A stretch of 64,000 nucleotides of DNA. Origin: Taxillus chinensis (taxonomy: Eukaryota; Streptophyta; Magnoliopsida; Santalales; Loranthaceae). Both the position numbers and the translations under genes were made by a program. A model generated the notes under the pieces. That model was not told the origin of the DNA. It searched no databases and was given only the letters and a program-made list of their open reading frames with translations. Positions 22,941 through 33,622 of this stretch are shown one piece after another. Position 1 is the stretch's first letter, and each line of letters opens with the position of its first letter. The stretch is from assembly GCA_023512835.1 (NCBI GenBank), contig CM042088.1, forward strand, positions 8,858,078 to 8,922,077, read 5' to 3'.

Positions 22941-24148
22941 TGTCACGCCCTAAATTTTCAACCCGAGAAAACTAGTTCGTGACTCCCCTTTACCCACCCG
23001 GTGGGCAAGGGGTTGATATACAACATCACGCAAGACATTGTACACACACAGCAAAAATTCATAATAATGTAAATCAAATATCTTTATTAATTTCAAATCC
23101 TAATAAACGTTTACAACCAAACCACACGCCTTTATTACATTCAATTTTTTTTTATAATCTCCCCCCACTGGGGTTACATCATTTTCCACAAAATAGCATA
23201 ATTGAAAAGGAATAGTAAAACAAATATGGTCTTCCACCTTGGGGTTCCACCTAACGCCTGTAGGTTCCTGTAAGAAAACACATCACAGTAGGAAGGGTGA
23301 GCAACCACAGCTCAGTAGGGATCAAGTCTCCCCAACCCATCCCATGCACCTAACCGCTACATGAGAACGTGTACTAGTGCAGTGTCGTGGCAGTAGTAAA
23401 TACAAGTAAAGCACACCACTCAAATGGGCGCAACCATAGCCCCAGCCACGCTGGCTCCACAGCCTCACAGGCTACCAATATCACAGCCTTCCAGGCTAAC
23501 AATTTAACCGCCTCTCGGGCAAATATTTAACCGCCTCTCAGGCAAATGTTTAACCGCCTCTCAGGCAAATAGTTCCCACAGTCTCTCAGGCTGACAATCA
23601 TACAATCAAACATATAACATACATTTATGCCTCACAGGCATAAAATCAAACACATAGCATGCACACAATCACAGGTTCTCAAACTCAGCCACACGGGCAT
23701 AAAATCAAACACGTAATAGGCATAGCCATATAGGCATATTATCAAACACATAATAGGCATAGCCACACAGGCATATTATCAAACATATAACGTGCACACA
23801 TTCATAGGCTCACAAACGTAGCCACACAGGCATAAAATCGAACACTTATCATGCAGGCATACTTGCACAGGATAGCAAACGTCCACATAGGAGATCACAT
23901 CAAATATGCCATTGAAGGCCAACATTCATATAGGAGATCACACCTATATGAATTTATATATATATATATATATTATAACAACAACAATAATACTCGACAG
24001 ATTATCCACCACAGGGTCTAACCCCGGAATGGGTACTAGAAGAGATAGAGCCCCTACCTCAATAGGTTCCCCCTTGTCCTTGCTTCCACGTTAGACGTCG
24101 TCTGCCCGCATGAATCACCCCAATAGCAGCGCTCAAGAACTCTCTATC
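22941..24148 (-). repeat. Chromovirus 5' LTR, truncated on its outer side
   Basis: It aligns with 5042-6285 throughout, including GGCATAAAATC repeats and a shorter (TA)n run (23956-23973). It breaks within the GCTCAAGAACTCTCT block exactly where the TRIM-like element begins. The U3 and TATA box seen in the left copy are missing, so this LTR has no promoter. Confidence 0.88.
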
Positions 24149-24559
24149 TGTAATAGCCCAGCCCACCCGTAGCCCGATATTGTCCGCTTTGGGCCTCGCC
24201 CGCACGGTTTTGTTTTTGGTAGGCCCTCGGCCCCCAAAAGGCCTCGTGCTAGGAGAGGTGTCCACAGCCACCTAAGTAGCCTGCTTCATTCTCCTCCCCA
24301 GCCGATGTGGGACATTACATCCACCCCCCCTCGGAGAACCTAGTGTCCTCGCTGGCACACCGACCCGGACCCTGGCTTTGATACCATCTATAACAGCCCA
24401 GCCCACCCGTAGCCCGATATTGTCTGCTTTGGGCCTCGCCCGCACGGTTTTGTTTTTGGTAGGCCCTCGGCCCCCAAAAGGCCTCGTGTTAGGAGAGGTT
24501 TCCACAGCCACCTAAGTAGCTTGCTTCGTTCTTCTCCCCAGCCGATGTGGGACATTACA
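24149..24559 (-). mobile_element. TRIM-type miniature LTR element
   Basis: Two direct repeats of 171 bp (24149-24319 and 24389-24559) flank about 69 bases. They run TGTAATAGCCCAGCCC to GTGGGACATTACA; the right copy starts TATAAC. On the minus strand ATGGTATCAAAGCC (24375-24388), next to the right repeat, is an initiator tRNA-Met PBS. Next to the left repeat GGGGGGGTGGAT (24320-24331) is a polypurine tract. So both repeats are LTRs of a complete element too short to encode protein. Flanks differ (CTATC left, GTGGT right), so there is no target duplication of its own. Confidence 0.88.
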
Positions 24560-24751
24560 GTGGTCGACGTCGACTTTACGGCAGTGTATTTTTGATTTAT
24601 GACGTAAATCAAAGAGAAGAGAGAAAGAGGAGAGGAGAAAGAAAGAGACGGGAGAAAGTAAATTGATGATCCAAAGCTCAAATCGACCAACGTTGAGGTA
24701 GGGATTCGTTTTTCCCACACCTATGTCATTGATTATACTTGCTAGAGTAGC
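24560..24751 (+). mobile_element. LTR A, right part
   Basis: Continues the GGTCGACG word pattern of 4690-5041, then an AG-rich stretch (24610-24660) and TTGAGGTAGGGATTCG. It ends at 24751, where the SIRE-1 LTR begins. No coding sequence. Confidence 0.5.
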
Positions 24752-24979
24752 TGTTGGATCAAGCCCAAAATTTGGATGATGCTGAAAAAGCCCTATGTAA
24801 TTTGATTTGAGACCTTTGCTATTTCATCTTAAGTCATTGCAGAAGATATGACCTTCATCCGGATCTACACTCGTGTGAGCAAAGCTAAGGACAGGATATT
24901 TAATCCTGATCCAGGTGAGAATGAGTGTCGTCAAACACTTGGCAAATAACCAAGTCTTTACCTCATACGGAATAAGGAT

Positions 24980-25550
24980 CATTCGTGCGGAGTAAGAACC
25001 TAAAAGCTACGGACTAAGAAATCCACACCTAATACTTCAAACGGACTAAGTCTAAAAGATGTGGAGTAAGAATCTTGGTCTACAAAGTCACACGAAATAA
25101 GAGAGTCAACGCGGAGTTAAAAAAATAAGTCTTCCACTCAACCGGACTAAAGTACAGAAGATGCGGAGTAAGGAATCCGAGTCTTCCATACACGCGGAGT
25201 ACGGAAGTGCTTCTATGGAATAAGGAATTTAGATGCGGAGTAAGGAAATTAGATGCGGAGTAACGAAGCTAGATGCGGGGTAAGGAGTCTGAACCACTCA
25301 CTCATGCGGAGTAAGGATGTGCTGATACGGAGTAAGCTATCCGTTCCTTTAACTCATGCGGAGTAAGGAAACTAGTTACGAAGTAAGGAAGCGCAGATGC
25401 GGAGTAAGCACTCCGACCTTCTCTTTCATACGGAGTAAGGAAGCGCTTACTCAGAACAAGGATTCCAGCACCAAATTGATACAGAGTAAGCAATCAGTAT
25501 TACAGAATAAGGATCCGAGCTTAATTTAAGCACGGAGTAAGGAACCTTAC
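24980..25550 (+). repeat. Dispersed CGGAGTAAGGA motif array in SIRE-1 U3
   Basis: About 17 copies of GCGGAGTAAG(G) or one-base variants, at irregular spacing of roughly 20-60 bases, on one strand only. A similar set occurs in SIRE-2 at 36950-37390. Confidence 0.85.
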
Positions 25551-25848
25551 ACCGGATTCAAGAAGACGTTACTTCAACTTATCTCTTCGTGATCAAAGTC
25601 ATCAGCTCCATGTTTCCCGATGTAAGACAAACTTGTTGAGAACCTAAAGCATCTTACACGTGGATCATCCGAATATGTGGACACCACTTTAACTACACTT
25701 GGGAACATACAAAGACTCTTATACGTTGCAAACCCAAGATCTTGAAGACCACATCCGCAGCAATTAATGCAGGGAGATTTCCGAGAGACAGTAAATGGAC
25801 ACAATATCCGGAACAACAAGTTCCACGGTTGTCTCTTGAGGATGTCAC

Positions 25849-25857
25849 TATAAATAG
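25849..25857 (+). promoter_or_regulatory. SIRE-1 LTR TATA box
   Basis: TATAAATAG, 335 bases before the LTR end. SIRE-2 has TATAAATAC at the equivalent place (37689). Confidence 0.7.
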
Positions 25858-26193
25858 CTACACTTGTATATTTATAAAGTGTACTTTTGTGAAAAAAATC
25901 GTGTAAGAGCCGGCGCATGTACTAAAGCTCATAGAGATCTAAGAGGCTAGTGTGTATGTACTTGTAAACAGAGTGTTAAGGGCTGTTAAGTAGGTCTAAA
26001 AGCTTTCAAGCTTTAGACTGCTTTCATTTTGTTGTACTTATCATACTGATAATAAAACAAAATATTTCCACTATCTGGTTATCTTCCGCATTGTTTTTAT
26101 CTCTTAACTAGATAAGTGTTGTGCCTAAGAGTTTTAGAAAGAGCTTCGATAAGAGCCTATTCACCCCTCTCTAGGCTCCAAGGGACCAACAAG

Positions 26194-26206
26194 TGGTATC
26201 AGAGCC
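26194..26206 (+). promoter_or_regulatory. SIRE-1 primer-binding site
   Basis: TGGTATCAGAGCC, complementary to the 3' end of initiator tRNA-Met, two bases after the LTR. Confidence 0.93.
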
Positions 26207-26252
26207 TGTTCTATTTATTCCAAGTAGAGATCCCACTCTTTCATGCTTACTA

Positions 26253-28553
26253 ATGGCTGAAGAAAGCAGCATGCTATTCAACACTCGTCTTAACTCCGGA
26301 GGAGCACAAGGGCCCCTTCCAAATCGAAGCAGCAGTGAAAATGTTGATCCAACTCAACCTGCTGCTGCTGCTGCTTCATAACCACGGAGTTCTGGCTTCA
26401 CTCTGACAAAGCCACCCAAGTTCACACCGGAGCTTTTCTCCCAGTGGAAAGCTCGCATGAGAATGTTCATGGTTTGCCATGATCATCTCATGTGGCCATG
26501 TCTTCATCAGGAGATACCCACTCCGATGACTATCGGAGAACATGGAGTTAGAAGACCAAAGACCGATGCCGAACTCACCAATGATGAAAGAGCCTGGCAG
26601 TGTGCTAACGAAAAGGCTCTCGCATATGTTACATCGTCTTTGGATTCCGAGGCTTTCACGGACGTCCAGGGTTGCACGACAGTGAAAGCTGTCTGGGATA
26701 AACTGACAATCCTCTATGAGGGAAGTCAGTCCCAAATGCAGAACGTTATCAGTACTCTCAGGCAGAACTTTGAGAGTTTCAATCATAAACCGGGCAAATT
26801 ACTCGAGAGCATCTATCGGAGATTCGGCAAGCTCATCCTTGAGCTGAAAATTGTCGATGAACATTATTCTCAATCTCAGATCAACGACAAGTTCTTTCGC
26901 TCCTTGCCGGATCGCTACTACTCCAAACAACTCCAGATGCAATCCGACAAGAACTGGCAGTATGTTCCCCTTGAAGAACTATATGGAGAGCTACGGACTC
27001 ACGAGGTCAGGTTTAAATACTCTGACCAGGATGAGAAAATAGCTCGGAAAGAAAAGGGGGTAGCTCTCAAAGCTACGGAATGTCTCAGCATACTGAGGAA
27101 TGATGATACGGACGAGTCCGAGAATTCTGACTCTGACGAGGAGGAGGAAATAGCTCTCCTTGTCAAATCCTTTGAGCGATTCCTACGGAAAAGCAGAAAA
27201 GGATTCAGGAGACGCTCCTCATAATCTTTTCGAAGGAAGGAGTGACCGGAGTCCAGTTCCCAGGAATGCTATAACTGTGGAAAAACCGGTCACTGGGCCA
27301 AGGACTACAAATCCAAATCTAAAGTAGCAGAGAAAAGTGACAAGGTAACTCCTCGCCGCTCCACCTCAGACAACAGCAAGAACAAAAGGAAGGCGTTCGT
27401 CACAAAATACGTCAGTGGCTCGGAAGAAGAGGAGGAATCCTCGGATGATGAGCCAACTCCCAAGCCGAACGTCTCCCTCATGGCAAATTCTGAGGTACCT
27501 TCGATCTCTGAGCTCATGAGTAAATTTGAATCTCTTATTATTGAACGTGATCATAAAAAGAGTGAGAGACTAATAATTACACAAATGTACAAAGATATAG
27601 AAAGTCAAAATAAACATCTTGAGATTACTGTTGCTAGATTAGAAAAGGACATAACTGACTTCAGGAGTAAAAAGGCTTGGTATCATGATCTAAGAGCTGA
27701 AAATCACCTGTTAAATACCAACCTTACTGGCCTAAAAGTTATTGTAAAGCGACTTGAAAATGAACTGGAACAAGAAAAGGAAATAAATCGTAAGTGGCTA
27801 AAATCCGGAGAAATAGCCTCTACCTTTAGGACTGACCCTGACAACATCCAAGTCAAACCTGGCCAAGGTTCCAAACCATCTACCTCCACACAGACTACTG
27901 AGTGTCCTCCGGATTTCATTCCGAAACTAAGCAACCTTTATCATGTTAGTACATCTAAACCGTTGGATGGTTTCATTTCAGGTGGCACCATAGTCTATGA
28001 CTGTGGAACAGAGGCTGTTACTGCACTTCCTGGAGCAGTAGCACCCGTAACTAATGATGAAGGGAAGGTTGCTGCAGTTCAAGCCAAAACTATAGCACCC
28101 AAAAAGAAAGGAAAGGCTAAGGCTGACGCATCTAGGGCCAAGAGCGCATCACCCAAACGTAATGGATTAGGCCATAGGGAACAGAGTAGAAAGTCTGTAA
28201 AATCTAAGAGACCTGTATCCCCTATTTGTACTCCGCATTATAGTGTCTGTTCCATCTGTAGGGAAATAGGTCATTATCACTATGAATGTTGGAGTTTATC
28301 TGATAACTGGCTTTGTAATCAAGTTTGTACCAATAAAGATCAGTTCAATAAAAAGGTTTCTTCGAGCAAAACAAAATCTAAATCTCAAAAGAGTGTCTCT
28401 TCCATGAAAACCCAAGTAAAAGAAGTAGCTGAAACAAACAAATCAAAGTCAACCTGGAAAGCTAAAAGTCCTAGCAAAGTTAAATCCAGAACTGTTGACA
28501 CTATTGCTGTTCTTTCTAACTGCCCGAAACAAGTTTGGGCACCAAAAGTGTAA
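26253..28553 (+). pseudogene. SIRE-1 Gag
   Basis: Capsid/nucleocapsid protein. ATG at 26253 opens MAEESSMLFNTRLNSG. The copia capsid domain follows (WQCANEKALAYVTSSL, AVWDKLTILYEGS, SLPDRYYSKQLQ), then an acidic linker and a zinc knuckle, CYNCGKTGHWAKDY, whose last Cys is Tyr (SIRE-2 keeps Cys). A long coiled-coil-like region (27480-27830) leads to a Lys/Ser-rich tail with a second Cys cluster, CSICREIGHYHYEC. The frame is the same throughout. Stops at 26379 (TAA; SIRE-2 has CAA) and 27222 (TAA; SIRE-2 has TCA) are private, whereas TAA at 28551-28553 is shared with SIRE-2. Confidence 0.9.
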
Positions 28554-31500
28554 ACTATTGTCTTTCGGGAGCATCTCTGGAATGCATTGCCGGATCACTT
28601 GAAGTTAAAGATCAATCAAAGCAAGTGGATCCTCGATAGTGGATGCTCCGGACATATGATGGGTGATCAGACTCTGCTTGTTGAAGTTAATGACAAACGA
28701 GGTCCATCCGTTTCATATGGTGACAACAGCAAAGGTAAGACTGTCGGGTATGTCACTTTAACCAACGACTGTGTATCAATCACTAGAGTTACACTAGTCG
28801 AAGGTTTGAAGCATAATTTGCTAAGTGTCAGTAATTTATGTGACAAAGGATTTACTGTTTCCTTTATGTCCAACACCTGTACAATAAGGGAAAACTTATC
28901 CGGAGATGTTAAGTTATCTGGATCAAGAGATGGGGACACATACATTGTGGTCTTAAGAAATAATTCTTCTGACCCTGTATGCTTCCTCACTACAACATCA
29001 GATGAAGATAGTTGGCTATGGCACAAGCGATGCGCACATTTAAACTTTAAGACCTTGTCTAAGTTAGTGTCGCTTGATCTTGTCACTAGTCTACCTAAAC
29101 ACAAATACTCCAGAGATACTCTCTGTCGAGAATGCCAACTTGGCAAACAGACCAAACTTAGCTTTAAGAGCAAATCAGTTAATTTAATAACTGCTCCTCT
29201 ACAACTTCTTCATATGGACCTATGTGGTCCCATTTCTGTTCCTTCACTAGCTGGTGCGAGATATACCCTTGTGGTTATCGATGATTTCACCAGGTACACA
29301 TGGGTGATGTTCTTGAAATCTAAGGATCAAACTTTTGAGCATGTTGTAGATTTTTTCAACTGGATAAGCAACTCACAAGGACTGAGCATAAAGTGCATCA
29401 GGAGTGATCATGGTACAGAATTTGATTTTTTAGATATGAGATCATATTGTTCTGAACAGGGCATTCAGCATGACTTCTCTGCGCCCAGAACTCCATAGCA
29501 AAATGGAGTAGCTGAGCGCAAGAATCACACTTTAGTTGAGGCTGGAAGATCTATGTTAGCATGGGCAAAGCTTCCTCTCAGTCTATGGGCTTAAGCTGTG
29601 TCCACTGCCTGCTATGTTTAGAATAGAACTCTTATAAATAAAGTTACCATGAAAACACACTATGAGATGTAGAGAGGATGAAAGCCCTCAATTTCATATT
29701 TCAGAGCCTTTGGGTGTACTTGCTATATATTGAACAACGGCAAAGAAACCCGGAATAAATTTGAACCAAAATTTGATGATGGGATTTTTGTCGGGTACTC
29801 ATTACATAGTAAGGCTTATCGAGTCTTCAATAGAAAACTGTTTAAAGTTGAAGAATCTATCCATGTGACCTTTGATGAAACTAATCTTGATTGGTCAAAA
29901 GTTGCTTCTTCAAGTTCTAATGTACAGGTTCAGGACAATAACATCGACTATTCAAAGTTTATGAATGTTCCTGTCATACATATTGACCTACCACATGGCA
30001 CCAGTGAAGCACGAAGAAATGATGTTGATGATGCTACGGATGATTCAGTCTCAGGACTACCATTAAACTCCGGACATACTCCAACGGATATCCAAAATTT
30101 CAGAGTACCTTCAAGTCCGTCCGGACCAGTTAACACTGAAAGCAACAGTGTTGAAGAACCACTTAGTTCTACCATACCTGCTAATACGGAAACATCTGGT
30201 CCGGAAGAAGCTCAACCAGTGGATATACCTGAACCACCTAATCTGGCAGAGCTTCAAATTATACAAGAGCAACCATCACATTCACAAAATTACAGGTGGG
30301 CTCGAAACCATCCCTTAGATCAAGTGATTGGTGATCCTACTGCTGGTGTAAGAACAAGAGCAGCCACCTCCAACATTTGTCTTTACTCATGTTTTCTATC
30401 CTAAATAGAACCAAAGGTGGTAGATGACGCTCTTCAAGATTCGAACTGGACAGAAGCCATGCAAGAAGAGCTGAATCAATTTAAGAGAAATGATGTGTGG
30501 ACACTAGTACCAAGGCCTAAGTCTCAACAAGTCATTGGTGTTAAATGGGTGTTCCGGAACAAACCTGATATGGATGGAATAGTAATCCGGAACAAAGCCA
30601 GACTGGTAGCCAAAGGATATCATCAAGAAGAAGGAATAAACTATGACGAGACCTTTGCTCCGGTAGCAAGACTTGAGGCAATCAGAATGTTTTTGGCATA
30701 TGCTTCTTATGAAAACTTCATAGTTTATCAAATGGACGTCAAAAAGCGCATTTCTGAATGGAGATCTTCAATAGGAGGTGTACGTTGAACAACCTCCCGG
30801 TTTCATAGAACCTAAGGCTGGACATCTGGTCCACAAGCTACGGAAAGCCTTGTATGGGTTGAAGCAAGCTCCAAGAGCCTAGTACAACACACTAGTCGAA
30901 TTCCTACTTGCTCACAACTTTCAAAAAGGGAAGATAGACACCACTTTATTTCTACGAAAAGAGAAAGGACATACTCTGATCGTACAAATATATGTGGATG
31001 ATATCATTTTTGGATCAACAAATCCGAAGCTTTGTGAAGAGTTTGCAAAGTTGATGACTGGCAAGTTTGAGATGAGCATGATGGGAGAACTGTCCTACTT
31101 CCTTGGAATAGAAGTTAAACAATTAAAGGAAGAGATCTTCATTAATCAAGCTAAGTATACACGTGATCTTATTAAGAAGTTTGGTATGGAAGGTTTATCT
31201 CCCATCAAGACTCCAATGCCAGTCAGTGCCAAGTTAGATCCTGATGTGGACGACAAATCAGTAAATATGACTGAATACAGAGGGATGATAGGATCCTTGC
31301 TGTATCTTACAACAAGTTTCCCGGACATTATGTTTGCAACTTGCATCTGTGCACGATATCAGGCGAATCCCAAGGAGTCACATATGCTTCATGTTAAACG
31401 GATATTAAGGTATCTCAAAGGAACGATGAATTTGGGACTCTGGTACCCAAAGGAGTCCAACTTCACCTTATCCGGATACTCTGATGCTGATTTTGCTGGG

Positions 31501-31937
31501 TGTCGCATCGACAGGAAAAGCACAAGCGGTACGTGTCAATTTCTTGGAAATAGATTAATTTCTTGGTTCAGTAAGAAGCAGAATTCCGTATCAACCTCTA
31601 CTGCTGAGGTGGAATATATAGCTGCTGGAAGTTGCTGCGCACAGCTACTTTGGATGCAAAGTCAACTTATTGATTACGGTTTTCACATGACATCTATTCC
31701 ACTCTACTGCGACAACACCAGTGCAATTGCTATAAGCAACAATCCTGTCATACACCCAAAGACCAAGTACATTGAGGTAAGGTATCACTTTATTCACGAC
31801 CATGTTCTCAAAAAGCACATATCACTGGAACATGTTGCTACTAAAGATTAACTGGCAGACATACTTACAAAGCCTCTACCTGATGCAAGATTCTCTGAAC
31901 TACTCTTTCGATTAGGTATGACAGGCTACTCTGCATA
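28554..31937 (+). pseudogene. SIRE-1 Pol: protease, integrase, RT, RNase H
   Basis: In frame with gag after the TAA. Protease: WILDSGCSGHM. Integrase: WLWHKRCAHLN and CRECQLGKQ (zinc), LHMDLCGPI and RSDHGTEF (Asp, Asp), then VAERKNHTLVE (Glu) after a TAG at 29497. Several stops follow to 29680, then a conserved FRAFGCTCYILNNG segment. [28 protein letters not shown], a one-base A insertion near 30744 that shifts the frame just before the AFLNG motif, and YVDDIIFGSTN with both Asp. RNase H: GYSDADFAGCRIDRKSTSG, STAEVEYIAA, and [12 protein letters not shown] at 31850 interrupts KD-LADILTKPL. Canonical copia order, defective. Confidence 0.92.
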
Positions 31938-33622
31938 ACTTCACATTTAATCTCTCACCAGTATATTTTCTTTCAGAACATGCATTGTGATTCTATTGAA
32001 AGTAGAGAACACATACTGAACTTAATGTTAATCATGCTTACTGCCTCATGTGCCTATGCTCAGATATAAATATCTAATATCATATTGGGAGGATGCTTGC
32101 GTTTCCCGACTGAAGTCGTTTAAGCTAACATAATTAAAACGAATATGAATAACTTCTTTAGGATTTCATGATTCTAATCTCCACTCATCACCACATGACG
32201 ACTGCTGTTTCATATTGATTGCTCTATTAACTTGTATGGTTGAAGAAATAAAATGGGTTAGCTCGAAATGCTTGGTGATGGTACTCACAATCGCAGTCTG
32301 ATTAGCTCCTAAAGTGTAGTTTCCTAACGGATAGATAGTGATGTTTTAAGATCTCAATTTTTTAACAGGTAATGCCATCGAGAGGATCGCATGATCTACG
32401 GGGGAGAAAATGCTTTATTCATTACCCAAGTAATACCCCCCGTATATGTTTCGTGACCTCTTTCCTGGCTGTTTATCTGAGGGGGAGTCTATCACTGAGA
32501 GGATCGCATGATCTAAGGGGGAGCAACCTTTGTAATAATCCCCTAATATGTCTTGGATGCTCCTTCCTCTAAAACTATCACTTTCGGATCTACCTGAACA
32601 TGCATTTTTGAATCAGATATGTGGCATGCAAGGATGTTTTTCTTCCTTCAACCGTGCATTTTAATCGAATAATCATTTGCTTGCTTTCGACATGTGTTCA
32701 TTCCTACCGTCTCACTCATGAATCCTAAGTTGGACAAATCATATGATTTTTACTTATCTTAGCTACGTTGTTCAGCAGGACGGTTTCACTATGCTGACCA
32801 ATATGAACTTGTGTATTTACTATCTGACATATGTCTTGATTCAGTAACTATGATCACTCTCTTGTTTGTATGTGTCTTTTACATTCCCTTTCAATGCACT
32901 AAGTTTTGTTCTTCATTAGTTCGGATTTTGATGCGCACATCTGATTATATTCTCATATCCGTACTAATTCCTCCCTGTTAAGCTTGTGTTCTTTTAGCTT
33001 ATTTTCGTGAAGCTACAGGTTTAGATTCTCTTTATACCTTTATCGATACATCTCGTCTATAGTCTCGGATTTGAAGTGTTGTGGTACTTCTCTTCTCTTC
33101 GACTTCAAGACAGCAAAGGAATCTACTTCTCTCCTACCGCACTCTGTTTCTCTAGACACGGTCTACTTTTCATCTGGATGATCTTCTCTCGGATATTATT
33201 TACTCCGAATGATTGTCGGTTCATTCCTCCGGACTCTTGGAACTCTCAAATCACGATAAATCATGTCTTATTATAAATCGCGTGCTTTTGAGGAGGAATA
33301 ATAATGGTACATTAAATGCATGTCTCGGGATGCACACACTTCCCAAAGAAGGCAAACAGCTATTATCACTCCCTAGTCATGCCCGTCTCCACGTCATCTC
33401 TATATCCGGAGGCGCGCCGCTATCAAGACTAATGACATCAGCCTGTCACGTGGGTCATTGTTTCACTTGCTTAATCCCTAGACCCGCTGACAATCCCAGA
33501 CTCGGTCCTATATATCCTGGACATTCCTGCACAGCGCGAGTTTTACATTTTCAAAATCCCTAAACCCCTCGTCGCTCCTTCAATCCCTAAGACTTCACCT
33601 CCTTCTCTCAATCTTTCCCTCA
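31938..33622 (+). other. SIRE-1 spacer between pol and the 3' ORFs
   Basis: 1.7 kb, non-coding. It contains two copies of GAGAGGATCGCATGATCTA followed by a purine tract (CGGGGGAGA after 32380 and AGGGGGAGCAA after 32498), resembling internal polypurine tracts. The last 200 bases before the 33623 ATG include TCCTATATATCC (33507-33518), which could be a promoter. Confidence 0.65.
32376..32525 (+). repeat. Duplicated polypurine-tract-like motif
   Basis: Direct repeat of about 25 bases (32376-32405 and 32496-32525), each ending in GGGGGAG, like the true PPT (AATTGGGGGAGA) before the 3' LTR. Another GGGGGAGA lies near 35381. Confidence 0.8.

Larger units (their letters stand above)
5042..24148 (-). 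mobile_element. Ty3/gypsy chromovirus (Tekay/Del type), nested and degenerate
   Basis: A minus-strand element. 5' LTR 22941-24148 (outer end missing), PBS 22926-22937, gag 22502-21235, protease 21180-20534, RT-RNase H 13435-12111, integrase-chromodomain 12095-10584, and 3' LTR about 10570-10392 plus 6762-5042. It is interrupted by a Tat-type solo LTR (6763-10391) and an Athila gag-protease element (13436-20533). Lineage is assigned from the C-terminal chromodomain, the two-knuckle gag and the domain order. The outer left end reads TATCACGCC where the other LTR copy has TGTCACGCC. Reading frames contain many stops. Confidence 0.85.
24752..26191 (+). repeat. SIRE-1 5' LTR
   Basis: 1440 bp from TGTTGGATCAAGCC to GGGACCAACA. 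TATAAATAG at 25849-25857 is the likely promoter. The U3 part (24980-25550) is packed with CGGAGTAAG words. Confidence 0.93.
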
